Source: an uncultured Synergistaceae bacterium (GTDB lineage Bacteria > Synergistota > Synergistia > Synergistales > Dethiosulfovibrionaceae). Taken from it: a stretch of 27,551 nucleotides of DNA. This document shows positions 7,232 through 14,537 of the stretch, one piece after another. How positions within the stretch are numbered: position 1 is the first letter of the stretch; each line of letters starts with the position of its first letter. Location: the NCBI GenBank assembly GCA_902489135.1, contig CABTYW010000021.1, positions 1-27,551 of the forward strand, in the 5' to 3' direction. The notes under the pieces were generated by a model. It saw nothing but the letters and a program-made list of their open reading frames with translations. It was not told where the DNA came from and did no database searches. The translations under genes and the position numbers were made by a program.

Positions 7232-8608
7232 CTATTTGTCGGCCTTCAGCCACTGTCCGTTCTCGTACTCGTTCAGAGCCTTGGACACAACCTTGGCGAG
7301 GCCGATGAGAGCGATCAGGTTGGGGAACACCATGATGCCGTTGAAGAAGTCCGCAAGCTCCCACACCAGGTCAAGCTTCAGCACGGCGCCCACCACCACG
7401 AAAACGATGACGATCAGTCTGTACGGCGTCAGGCCGGCGTTTCCGAAGAGGTACTTGATGTTCTGCTCGGCAAAGAAGTACCAGCCGATAATGGTGGAGA
7501 AGGCGAAGAAGAACATGCAGACGGCGACGAAGGGAAGTCCGAAATCGCCCAGTCCCACGTGGAAGGCGTTCTGCGTCAGCGTGATGCCGCTGGTCTTTCC
7601 GTCAAGCACGCCCGTCACGAAGATGACGAAGGCCGTCATGTTGAGCACCACGAAGGTATCGATGAACACGCCCATAATGGCGGCGAAACCCTGCTGGGCG
7701 GGATGGTCCACCTTGGCGACGGCGTGGGCGTGAGGCGTGGAGCCCATACCGGCTTCATTGGAGAACAGGCCGCGAGCGACGCCGTAACGGACGGCTTCCT
7801 TGATGGTGGCGCCGATGAGGCCGCCGGTGGCCGCCTTGGGATCGAAGGCGCCGTCAATGATCATCCAGAACATGTGAGGGATCTGGGGGAAATCCTTGGC
7901 GAGAATGTAGAACCCGCCGATGAGATACAGCCCCGCCATAATGGGAACGATTTTCTCCGTCAGAGAGGCGATGCGTCCCATGCCGCCGAAGAAAACGTAA
8001 GCGCAAATCACGCCCACGACGACGCCCACAAGCAGGCGGTTGGTGCCGAAGGCATTATGCACGGCATCGGCGATGGAGTTTGACTGCACCATGTTGCCGA
8101 TGAAGCCGAGGGCGATAATGATGGCCACCGCGAAAAAGGCGGCCAGAGGCTTGCAGTGAAGTCCTTCGGCAATGTAGTAGGCGGGGCCGCCCACCACGCT
8201 GCCCGCTTCGTCCTTGCCTTTATAGGTCTGAGCCAAAACGGCCTCGGCGAAGATGGTGGCCATTCCGAAGAAAGCGGCGATCCACATCCAGAAGATGGCG
8301 CCGGGACCGCCCATGGCGATGGCCGTGGCCGCGCCCGCCAGGTTGCCTGTGCCGACCTGAGCCGCAATGGCCGTCGCCAGAGCCTGGAATGAGCTCATGC
8401 CTTCCTTGCCGGCGCGCTCACCGAACAGCGTCAGGTTGCCGAACACCTGCTTGAACGCCTGCTTGAACTTGCGCACCTGCACGAACTTCAGCCTCAACGT
8501 GAAATAAAGGCCGGTACCGCAGAGCAGAGGAATTAAGCAATAAAGCCCCCAGAGGAAACTATTCGCACGGGTGACAAACCCCGTCAGCTGATCCATCAAT
8601 TGCTCCAT
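7232..8608 (-). CDS. Sodium:alanine/glycine symporter (AGCS family)
   Basis: A 458-residue inner-membrane amino acid importer of the AGCS family (AgcS/AlsT/DagA type), which couples alanine or glycine uptake to sodium or protons. The sequence is hydrophobic throughout, with about ten membrane segments. Family blocks include 'GEGKEGMSSFQALATA'-like ERAGKEGMSSFQALATAIAA, 'QVGTGNLAGAATAIAMGGPG', 'GGPAYYIAEGL' and 'RGLFSNEAGMGSTPHAHA'. The ATG at 8608 has GGGAGG 8 bases upstream; a longer reading from 8650 adds 14 residues without family support. It appears monocistronic, with a strong terminator downstream and an AT-rich 364-base gap upstream that holds a palindrome over the presumed promoter. 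Alanine versus glycine preference cannot be told from sequence. Confidence 0.92.
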   Translation of the reverse strand: MEQLMDQLTGFVTRANSFLWGLYCLIPLLCGTGLYFTLRLKFVQVRKFKQAFKQVFGNLTLFGERAGKEGMSSFQALATAIAAQVGTGNLAGAATAIAMGGPGAIFWMWIAAFFGMATIFAEAVLAQTYKGKDEAGSVVGGPAYYIAEGLHCKPLAAFFAVAIIIALGFIGNMVQSNSIADAVHNAFGTNRLLVGVVVGVICAYVFFGGMGRIASLTEKIVPIMAGLYLIGGFYILAKDFPQIPHMFWMIIDGAFDPKAATGGLIGATIKEAVRYGVARGLFSNEAGMGSTPHAHAVAKVDHPAQQGFAAIMGVFIDTFVVLNMTAFVIFVTGVLDGKTSGITLTQNAFHVGLGDFGLPFVAVCMFFFAFSTIIGWYFFAEQNIKYLFGNAGLTPYRLIVIVFVVVGAVLKLDLVWELADFFNGIMVFPNLIALIGLAKVVSKALNEYENGQWLKADK

Positions 8609-8972
8609 ACCAACAACCTCCCTTGAGATAGCGTAAATCACGGACTGCACCGCATTGCTCCAGAAAACCTCATGACCTCATATTCTCAATGCACAAAACT
8701 TCGGGCAGAAAGTTGTGCAATGATTATAGATCACAAAATAATTATGCGGGCTTTTTTAAATTTCATCAATGGACATTACGCCGCAAAAAACTGACAAAAT
8801 TCCATGTCTTTTTATTCATAAATACAAAAACCTCTTCGTGTCCGGCGCCAAAAGCGCTACGTGCCGCCCATGCACGTCAAGAATTATAAATTTTACGAAT
8901 TTGAATAAATTTATATACGGCCCTCGGGCGGTGATTGAAGAACACATCTCTCGGACCATCATCGAATTTATT
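8609..8972. other. 364-base AT-rich gap between sfsA and the symporter gene
   Basis: No gene seen. Minus-strand TATAAT (8723-8728) is a candidate -10 for the symporter, without a good -35. An inverted repeat at 8690-8719 overlaps the expected start of that transcript. A short perfect hairpin at 8859-8876 (ACGTGC/GCACGT) lies downstream of sfsA but has only a weak T run. Base composition is clearly more AT-rich than the flanking genes. Confidence 0.55.
8690..8719. repeat. Inverted repeat at the symporter promoter, operator candidate
   Basis: TGCACAAAACTT and AAGTTGTGCA (plus strand) pair through TGCACAA/TTGTGCA plus CTT/AAG with a two-base bulge. It sits immediately downstream of the TATAAT at 8723-8728 in the minus direction, where a repressor would block start of transcription. 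It could also act as an RNA hairpin. Confidence 0.4.
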
Positions 8973-10061
8973 TTATTCCAAAGCAAAATTTTCGTCATAA
9001 CGCTCAAAACGTTCATTCAAAATCATGGCTGTGAAAGGCGGCCGGCGCATGGGATTTTGTGAGAATTTTCCCACCAGAAGCCCGGCTTCTCCCGTAAGTT
9101 TTTCATCCAGCAAAACATCTATTCGGGAGCGAAGCTCGTCGTCATGGAAGCGGGACGTTCGAAAGGGAACAAGGGCGATGAGCCTTCCTTCACCGCACAG
9201 CTTCTCCGCAAAGTCCGGGAGAAGGGATCCTCGACGTTTCCATCTTTTTAACTCCCCGTCGAGATCGGCGCTGCGCTGCAGGACGCACCGAAAGCCGTCT
9301 TGGGCCGCGACGACGGCAAGACAATAGCCGCCGCCCCCCATGTGACGTCTGACAGTTTCAAGCTTTACGGGCAACGGTTTCACATGCGGCGAAACCGAAA
9401 GGTCGTCGTTCCATTGAAATCCCATGGGAATGATTTCCACGTGGCTCTGACATTCCATCAACGCGCGCGCAAATTCGGGATCGGTGTGCCAGTCGGGAGC
9501 GAACCATTGAGGGACCGCAGAGTTGACGGGGATCAGCAGTGCCGTTTTGATGCCGCGGCGGCTCATGGCGCAGAGGTGTCTGAGATGGCGCACCGCCCGC
9601 TTTGATGGAGCGTCGGGGAAGTAAGCGCCGCAACCCGCAAAAAGCGTGCAGCATTTGACCTCGGCGTACAGCTCCTTTCCGTCTTCCTGCAGCAGAAAGT
9701 CGAAGCGGCTCTCTCCCACCGTCACTTCGCGCCGAAGCACCCGCGCGCCGCCGTGTCCCGGCAGCAGCCCCGCATCCACAGTCGCCGCCGTCAAGTCATT
9801 GGCGCGGTGGGTGTGCAACGGCACCACCTCGCCGCGAAACGTCCGGGCCGCCAACGCCGTGTAATCGGTCTTCCCCGACGACGGCGTCAACAGCACATCG
9901 GCCCCCGGATAGATCAGTTCCCAAAGGCGTCCGGGATTGGCCAAATAACAGGAAACTTCGCGCCCCTCAACTTCGGCAATCACCACGAAGCGATTGGGGC
10001 GGTCAACAACTTTGCCCAGTACCGGCTTCCCTTCATAGGGCATCTTGTAGAGCGTTTTCAT
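8973..10061 (-). CDS. sfsA: SfsA family nuclease-like protein with an unusual C-terminal extension
   Basis: SfsA proteins have a PD-(D/E)XK-type nuclease fold and are annotated as DNA/RNA nucleases; E. coli SfsA was first linked to maltose gene expression. Residues 1 to about 235 match: 'CYLANPGRLWELIYPG' at about 38-53, 'TVDAGLL', then the catalytic pattern D121 in 'SRFDFLL' and E134-x-K136 in 'AEVKCCTL', and 'FPDAPSKRAVRHLRHL'. The family normally ends near residue 230-240. Here about 125 more residues follow, beginning 'GGGGYCLAVVAAQDGF' and including 'RSADLDGELKRWKRRGSLLP' and 'LIALVPFRTSRFHDDELRSR'. I do not recognise that domain with confidence; it faintly recalls DUF123. The ATG at 10061 follows AGGAGG by 7-8 bases. 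It is divergent from the Sel1-repeat gene. Confidence 0.88.
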   Translation of the reverse strand: MKTLYKMPYEGKPVLGKVVDRPNRFVVIAEVEGREVSCYLANPGRLWELIYPGADVLLTPSSGKTDYTALAARTFRGEVVPLHTHRANDLTAATVDAGLLPGHGGARVLRREVTVGESRFDFLLQEDGKELYAEVKCCTLFAGCGAYFPDAPSKRAVRHLRHLCAMSRRGIKTALLIPVNSAVPQWFAPDWHTDPEFARALMECQSHVEIIPMGFQWNDDLSVSPHVKPLPVKLETVRRHMGGGGYCLAVVAAQDGFRCVLQRSADLDGELKRWKRRGSLLPDFAEKLCGEGRLIALVPFRTSRFHDDELRSRIDVLLDEKLTGEAGLLVGKFSQNPMRRPPFTAMILNERFERYDENFALE

Positions 10062-10236
10062 CGTTTCCTCCTGAAAAAAGTGCGCCGCACCTTCAGCGTT
10101 TCAGCACCACGGCTCAGATGGCGGCATTTCGCATCGGCACCAAAGAGTTCCTTCGCGCCTCCGCAAGCCGCCCGGGCAGAAATATGTCTCGAAAAGTCAT
10201 TGGCGCGGCATCGGAAGTGCAGCCCTCCGTCGGATG

Positions 10237-10245
10237 TGATACAAT
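10237..10245 (+). promoter_or_regulatory. Extended -10 promoter of the Sel1-repeat gene
   Basis: TGATACAAT reads as an extended -10 (TGn + TACAAT, the hexamer at 10240-10245), about 80 bases before the start codon. No good -35 hexamer was seen at the usual distance, which extended -10 promoters can tolerate. Confidence 0.45.
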
Positions 10246-10323
10246 TAAATTTCGGCAATTTCACTGAAGCTCGCCGCCGAGGGCGAATTACGCCTCAACA
10301 TCATTTTATATCGAGGGATCCCC

Positions 10324-11685
10324 ATGAGAAAACACGCCTGTGCGTTTTTTATCATTTTATGCCTTCTGACAGCCGCACCGCTTTCTTTGGGCGCGGCACC
10401 GGCCAGCGACGAAAAAACAAAAAGCGTCTCGCCCCTGGAAGAGGGGCTGACCCTCTGGTTTGAGGGGAAAAACGGCGATGCTGAAAAAATTTTCGGTGGG
10501 CTCATTCGGGACGGCTCGTCAAACCCGGTGGTCTATCACGCTCTGGCCGTCCTGATTATGGACGGCGGCAGGGATTACCCCCGCGCCGCCCGCCTCTTTA
10601 ACCGTCACAGAGCGCTGCTGGCGGAACACAGCGATGATTATCGGGCGGCCCTTCCGCTGCTGGATCACTATGCCGCCTCGGGAAGCCCGCAGGCCCTGCT
10701 GATCCGCGCGCGAATCAACCAGTGGGGCCTGGCGCCCGTCTACGATTTTTCCCGCGGGATGATTTTCCTGCGACGCGCCGCTGACGGCGGATACGCTCAG
10801 GCGCTGCGCGAGCTGGGCAATCTCTACGAGGAAGGTACTGCCGTCGTCCAGGATCTGCGCAAGGCCAGAGCCTATTACAGCGCCGCGGCGCTGAAGCACG
10901 ATGCGCCGGCCATGAAGGATCTGGCAATGCTGCTTCTGCGCACCGCCAAGGGAAAGGAAGCTCAAAATGCGCAAGCTCTGCGGCTCCTTCGGGCGGCCTC
11001 CGACGCGGGACTTGCCGACGCGCAGATGACCTTCGCCAAGCTGTACAGCGCGGGATTGGCTGTAAAAAAGGACGAGAACGAGGCCAGACGCTGGTGTCAA
11101 AGAGCGGCGCGCAGCGGCAGCGCCGAAGCCATGTACGCTCTGGGGCGCCTCTACGAGATGGGACAGAGCGTGAAGAAATCGCCCTCGACGGCGCTGGAGT
11201 GGTACCAACAGGCCGCTGAAAACAGCGACGCCAACGCGCTTTTCCGCTTAGGCGTCCTTTACTACGCGGGACAGGGGATCGCCAAAGATCATGCGCGCGC
11301 CTACGGCTATTTCAAACGGGCGGCCGCTCTGGGACACACCACGGCGTGGTACAACGTGGGATGGATGAACAGAGCGGGCGACGGCACCGCCCGGAACTTC
11401 GAAGAGGCCAAAAAGTGGTTTGTACGCGCAGCCATGACGGGCAGCACTGAAGCTTCCGTCAATCTGGGCATGATGTACGCCAACGGCGAAGGCGCCGGAG
11501 CCGATCTCGAAGAAGCCCTGTACTGGTTTGAACTGGCGCGCCTTTCAGGCAGCAAGGAATCCCGGCAGCACATAGAAAAAATCACGCCCCATCTGGACGC
11601 CTCAGCGCAAAGCCGCGCCCTTCGCAGGGCGCGCAGCACCTACAAAAGGTTTCTCGCCGTCTCCCCCAAAGAAAAGGCACTTTAG
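10324..11685 (+). CDS. Secreted Sel1-repeat (TPR-like) protein
   Basis: A 453-residue protein with a signal peptide (about residues 1-24: basic MRKH, hydrophobic core, then LGAAPA), so it is probably periplasmic. From about residue 122 to 410 there are around eight 36-residue Sel1-like repeats following the pattern A..LG.LY..G.....D...A..W...AA..G; examples are 'AEAMYALGRLYEMGQ', 'ANALFRLGVLYYAGQG' and 'TEASVNLGMMYANGEG'. Such solenoids bind partner proteins. The residues before them (about 35-120) look like helical repeats too. The ATG at 10324 has GAGGG 6-7 bases upstream. It is monocistronic, ends at a perfect palindromic terminator, and is divergent from sfsA. Its partner is unknown; envelope assembly or stress scaffolding is a guess. 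Confidence 0.87.
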   Translation: MRKHACAFFIILCLLTAAPLSLGAAPASDEKTKSVSPLEEGLTLWFEGKNGDAEKIFGGLIRDGSSNPVVYHALAVLIMDGGRDYPRAARLFNRHRALLAEHSDDYRAALPLLDHYAASGSPQALLIRARINQWGLAPVYDFSRGMIFLRRAADGGYAQALRELGNLYEEGTAVVQDLRKARAYYSAAALKHDAPAMKDLAMLLLRTAKGKEAQNAQALRLLRAASDAGLADAQMTFAKLYSAGLAVKKDENEARRWCQRAARSGSAEAMYALGRLYEMGQSVKKSPSTALEWYQQAAENSDANALFRLGVLYYAGQGIAKDHARAYGYFKRAAALGHTTAWYNVGWMNRAGDGTARNFEEAKKWFVRAAMTGSTEASVNLGMMYANGEGAGADLEEALYWFELARLSGSKESRQHIEKITPHLDASAQSRALRRARSTYKRFLAVSPKEKAL

Positions 11686-11687
11686 AC

Positions 11688-11727
11688 AAAAAGCTTCTGC
11701 CGGCACATGTGCCGGCAGAAGCTTTTT
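11688..11727. terminator. Bidirectional terminator, perfect 40-base palindrome
   Basis: The sequence is fully self-complementary around 11707/11708, with core arms GCTTCTGCCGGCACA and its complement, flanked by A5 on the left and T6 on the right. It therefore gives a hairpin plus T tract on both strands and serves both the Sel1-repeat gene (plus) and the rpmH-jag cluster (minus), whose ends converge here. Confidence 0.9.
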
Positions 11728-11754
11728 TCAAGTCGCACTGCAGAGGGGAAGCTT

Positions 11755-12603
11755 CTACGGTCGGTTCTTTTCCGCCGCTGAAAGGGGCGAAGCTTCAGGT
11801 GCGGCGTTTGTCCCGGCGCTCCGTCTGTTTCGCGGAGCCGACGACGAACTGCGGCGTCGGCGGGAAGGACGCCTTTTGTCGGAATGTTCCGGGCGGTCCG
11901 AAGCGCCGCCGTTTTCCCGGGCCGACGAACTGCCGATAAGACGCACGCCCACCTTGCGCCCCGGCTCGAAGCCCACCGAATGGGTTTCCACGTTGGCGCT
12001 TTCCTTCAGCGTCAAGTGCACAATCCTCCGCTCCCATGCGGTCATGGGCTGAAGGTAGACGGTGCGGCGGGTTCTCATGGCCTCTTTCGCCGCTTCCATG
12101 GCGATGCGCTCAAGCTCTTTCTCGCGCTTGCGGCGGAAGCCTTCGCAGTCGATGCGCACGTGCGGCGTCGGGCCGTCGTTGCGGGCCATGAGATTAACAA
12201 TATAATCCAGAGCTTTCAGCCCCTCGGACTGACGGCCCGCCAGCAGAAGCCGGCTGTCGGCGCCCGAAAGGTTCACCGAACCGTCGGAAAGCAAATTGAC
12301 GTCAAGATCAAGCCCCGCGGCGCCGATGACGCTCTTCAGAAGCGTTACGAAGCGGCTGTCCGACGCCTCCTCTTCGGGCTGAGAAGCCTCGGGAAGGGAG
12401 GTGCGGCACATCGCGCGGCGCGCTTCGATTTTCATTTTTCTGCCGAAAAGGCCGAAAAAACTTTTTCCTTCTTCAATGACGTCGAGAAGGACTTCGTCTT
12501 CAGGAATTCCCCAATGGGCCGCGGCCTGACGGCGTGCCTCCTCTTCGGAGGAAACTTCCAGCGTGAGGACTTCATCATTCTGAGGGGCAGTACTGTTTTC
12601 CAC
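11755..12603 (-). CDS. khpB: Jag/KhpB RNA-binding protein
   Basis: A 282-residue single-strand RNA-binding protein of the Jag (KhpB/EloR) family, which partners KhpA and affects cell elongation in Gram-positive bacteria. Domain order: Jag_N at about 10-60 (ends 'EEGKSFFGLFGRKMKIEAR'), a KH domain at about 85-160 ('LAGRQSEGLKALDYIVNLM', with GRQSEGL in the place of the GxxG loop), and R3H at about 165-225 with 'MTAWERRIVHLTL' (R-x3-H). The last 55 or so residues form a serine/arginine-rich, probably disordered tail, which is longer than usual. The start is GTG at 12603 with GGAGG 9 bases upstream. It is last in the rpmH-rnpA-yidD-yidC-jag cluster, 27 bases after yidC, as in many bacteria. Confidence 0.92.
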   Translation of the reverse strand: MENSTAPQNDEVLTLEVSSEEEARRQAAAHWGIPEDEVLLDVIEEGKSFFGLFGRKMKIEARRAMCRTSLPEASQPEEEASDSRFVTLLKSVIGAAGLDLDVNLLSDGSVNLSGADSRLLLAGRQSEGLKALDYIVNLMARNDGPTPHVRIDCEGFRRKREKELERIAMEAAKEAMRTRRTVYLQPMTAWERRIVHLTLKESANVETHSVGFEPGRKVGVRLIGSSSARENGGASDRPEHSDKRRPSRRRRSSSSAPRNRRSAGTNAAPEASPLSAAEKNRP

Positions 12604-12630
12604 GGACAGGAACCTCCTTACACGACAAAA

Positions 12631-13560
12631 TTATTTGCGTTTGCGCGGGATAAACCAGTCGAAATCGTCATAGACGCCGTCCCCTCCCGCGGAGCCGCCC
12701 GAGGGAATATCGCAGTTCACTTTGCGGCGCGCAGGCGGCGTCTCTTTTTTGGCGGGACGGGGAGCATACTCCAGTTTTTCCGCCTTGGCGCCGTCACGGG
12801 GTTTCTCTTTAAACAGCGCGGGCGGTTCTTCCTTGGCCACGGATTTAACGGTGTACCACTGCTGAATCACCGCAAAAAGCGACGAAAGCATCCAGTACAG
12901 AGTCAATCCGCCGGGCATGGAAAGGCAGATAAAGCCCATGAAAATGGGCATGAACACGTTCATGGCAGCCATCTGCGCGTTGCCCTGACCGGACATACGC
13001 TGCTGCAGGAAAGTGAGAGCGATGATCATGACCAAAAGCAGCAAAATGGGCAAATAGGCGCCCACATGGGCCAGCCCGGCGGGATGCGCGGCAATGGAGC
13101 GGCACACGTCGAGGAACCCGGCCTTCAGGGGATCGCCTTCAAAGGACGTCACCTGCGCCAGCGATGACAGCACCGTTCCTTCGAGGGGAATGCCCAGGAA
13201 GGACGCCCCGTTGAACGAGGTCTTGCGCAGCACGTTGAACAGCAGAATTAAAATCGGCAACTGAATAAGCAGCGGCAGACACCCCGAGGCGGGATTCACG
13301 TGGTTCTCTTTGTACAGCGCCATGGTCTCGCGGCTGAGGGTTTCGCGGTCGTCGGCGTATTTTTCCTGCAGGACCTTCAGGCGCGGCTGAAGTCGCTGCA
13401 TCTGCTGCATACTGCGCATCTGTTTGGCGTTCAGAGGGTGCAGAAGCAGGCGCACAATGACCGTCATGGCCACGATGGCCAGTCCCCAGTTGCCCGTCAG
13501 CGTGTAGAGCAGCTGAAGAAACTTATAGAGATAATCACCAGCAGCTTGCCACAAAATCAA
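12631..13560 (-). CDS. yidC: YidC/Oxa1 membrane protein insertase, short form
   Basis: A 309-residue inner-membrane insertase that places proteins in the membrane alone or with SecYEG. It lacks the large periplasmic P1 domain of proteobacterial YidC. Visible blocks: 'NWGLAIVAMTVIVRLLLHPLNAKQMRSM' in part (VRLLLHPL carries the conserved groove arginine), a coiled cytoplasmic loop 'QEKYADDRETLSRE', 'NPASGCLPLLIQLPILILLFN', and 'MPGGLTLYWMLSSLFAVIQQW'. Five membrane segments are likely. The C-tail (about 255-309) is basic and proline-rich, ends RKRK, and may touch the ribosome. The start is uncertain: TTG at 13560 as given, or TTG at 13554, which has better spacing from AGGTGA. It begins 5 bases after yidD, so the two are probably coupled. 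Confidence 0.92.
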   Translation of the reverse strand: MILWQAAGDYLYKFLQLLYTLTGNWGLAIVAMTVIVRLLLHPLNAKQMRSMQQMQRLQPRLKVLQEKYADDRETLSRETMALYKENHVNPASGCLPLLIQLPILILLFNVLRKTSFNGASFLGIPLEGTVLSSLAQVTSFEGDPLKAGFLDVCRSIAAHPAGLAHVGAYLPILLLLVMIIALTFLQQRMSGQGNAQMAAMNVFMPIFMGFICLSMPGGLTLYWMLSSLFAVIQQWYTVKSVAKEEPPALFKEKPRDGAKAEKLEYAPRPAKKETPPARRKVNCDIPSGGSAGGDGVYDDFDWFIPRKRK

Positions 13561-13565
13561 TTCAC

Positions 13566-13859
13566 CTACCCAAGTTTATTATTTTCGGCATGAAAAAGCT
13601 TCTTTTCTTTTTTGCGCGGCACGGGATCAAATCCCCCTTCGCTCCAGGGGCCGCAGCGCAGCAGTCGCCACAGCGTCAACGCCAGCCCCTTCAGCAAACC
13701 GTGGACTTTCAGGGCCTCGAGGGCATAGCTGGAACAGGACGGATAAAATCGGCAGCAGTGGCCGAGCATGGGAGAAATACAGCGCTTATACCCCTTGATC
13801 AGAGCGATGCACAGCGCCGTGCAGAGATCACTGATACCAGACAGGCCCCGGCCAGTCAT
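13566..13859 (-). CDS. yidD: Membrane protein insertion efficiency factor YidD
   Basis: A 97-residue small basic membrane-associated protein that assists YidC-dependent insertion. Family features are the N-terminal amphipathic segment 'ALIKGYKRCISPMLG', the cysteine motif 'CCRFYPSCSSYALEAL', and 'RLLRCGPWSEGGFDPVP'. Only one good start, ATG at 13859, gives the complete N-terminus; it lies inside the 3' end of rnpA, so the genes overlap by 32 bases in different frames. A GAGGA-type site lies about 10 bases upstream. Position between rnpA and yidC is the classic arrangement. Confidence 0.94.
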   Translation of the reverse strand: MTGRGLSGISDLCTALCIALIKGYKRCISPMLGHCCRFYPSCSSYALEALKVHGLLKGLALTLWRLLRCGPWSEGGFDPVPRKKEKKLFHAENNKLG

Positions 13860-14205
13860 TTTTCATCAGTCCTCTTTTTTTCAGCAGGGCGCCGAGATCG
13901 GCGTAAACTTCGTCGGCTTTGGCGTTCAGTCCGTCCTCGGTAAGCATGAGGGCGAACCACCATCCCTCGCGGATCCACGGATAAAGGCGCCGCACCGATT
14001 CTTTGAGCATTCTTCTCCCGCGGTTGCGCGAATGCGCCTTGGCGATTTTTTTGCCCACAGCCATGGCGAACCGGGTTTTCCCGTCGGGCGCTTTGACAAA
14101 TAATAACCGCACCAGCCTGCCTTTTAAACGACTGCCGGTGCGGAATAATGTGTCATATTCCCAGCCCTGTTTAAGCCGTAATGAAGCGGGATAAGAAAAA
14201 ACCAA
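13828..14205 (-). CDS. rnpA: Ribonuclease P protein component
   Basis: A 125-residue basic protein that binds RNase P RNA and helps remove 5' leaders from tRNA precursors. The RNR signature is 'AKAHSRNRGRRMLKESVRRLYP', seen in parts as SRNRGRRMLKES, and the N-terminal 'LRLKQGWEYDTLFRTGSRLKG' matches the family's opening. The start is TTG at 14205, ten bases after the rpmH stop; no ATG or GTG is available nearby in frame that keeps the conserved N-terminus. The ribosome site (GAAGAG) is weak, which fits translation following on from rpmH. The 3' end overlaps yidD. Confidence 0.93.
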   Translation of the reverse strand: MVFSYPASLRLKQGWEYDTLFRTGSRLKGRLVRLLFVKAPDGKTRFAMAVGKKIAKAHSRNRGRRMLKESVRRLYPWIREGWWFALMLTEDGLNAKADEVYADLGALLKKRGLMKNDWPGPVWYQ

Positions 14206-14215
14206 GGCTCTTCAG

Positions 14216-14350
14216 TTAAACCGCCAAACGCTTGCGGCCTTTGGCACGGCGCGCGGCCAGCACGCCGCGTCCGCCGTGGGATTTGGAACGGGCGAGAAAT
14301 CCCATCGCTCTTTTGCGGGATCTGACATGAGGCTGATAGGTCTGCTTCAT
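14216..14350 (-). CDS. rpmH: Ribosomal protein L34
   Basis: A 44-residue, highly basic 50S subunit protein. The translation MKQTYQPHVRSRKRAMG, followed by FLARSKSHGGRG and VLAARRAKGRKRL, is the standard L34 pattern, with 'QPHVRSRKRAMGF' in place of the common QPSKRKR..HGF. The ATG at 14350 has GGAGG 8 bases upstream. It is first in the rpmH-rnpA-yidD-yidC-jag cluster and has its own strong promoter. Confidence 0.96.
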   Translation of the reverse strand: MKQTYQPHVRSRKRAMGFLARSKSHGGRGVLAARRAKGRKRLAV

Positions 14351-14416
14351 TCTGTACACCTCCTACATAAATAACTCCGACACAAGGCGCGTCGGATAAT
14401 TTAATTCAGCCCTCGA

Positions 14417-14446
14417 ACTATATCACATTCAGGGGGCAGTTGTAAA
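14417..14446 (-). promoter_or_regulatory. Promoter of the rpmH-rnpA-yidD-yidC-jag cluster
   Basis: TTTACA (14441-14446) and TATAGT (14417-14422) on the minus strand are 18 bases apart, with a TGn extension before the -10 (TGATATAGT). It lies about 65 bases before the rpmH start. A small hairpin (CCGAC/GTCGG) lies in the leader. No DnaA-box consensus was seen nearby. Confidence 0.7.
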
Positions 14447-14537
14447 TACGGCAGCTTGAAAAAGAAGCTTCAGCAAAAAAACGGGCGCTTGGCGGGCAGC
14501 TGGGGCAAAGGCCGGTCCCCGGGGGCCTCGGGCAGAG

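Noticed and set aside
8609..8725. Glycine riboswitch before the AGCS symporter
   Set aside because: The leader is short and lacks the conserved aptamer motifs; only a single simple hairpin is present.
8711..8738. CRP-like site TGTGATC...GCACA near the symporter promoter
   Set aside because: The half-sites are not at the spacing of the CRP consensus; the second half matches poorly.
14351..14537. Chromosome origin beside rpmH
   Set aside because: No DnaA-box consensus or dnaA gene, and the gap is too small.
14447..14537. Terminator for the DinG-type helicase
   Set aside because: A T7 run exists (14474-14480) but no matching stem precedes it in the minus direction.
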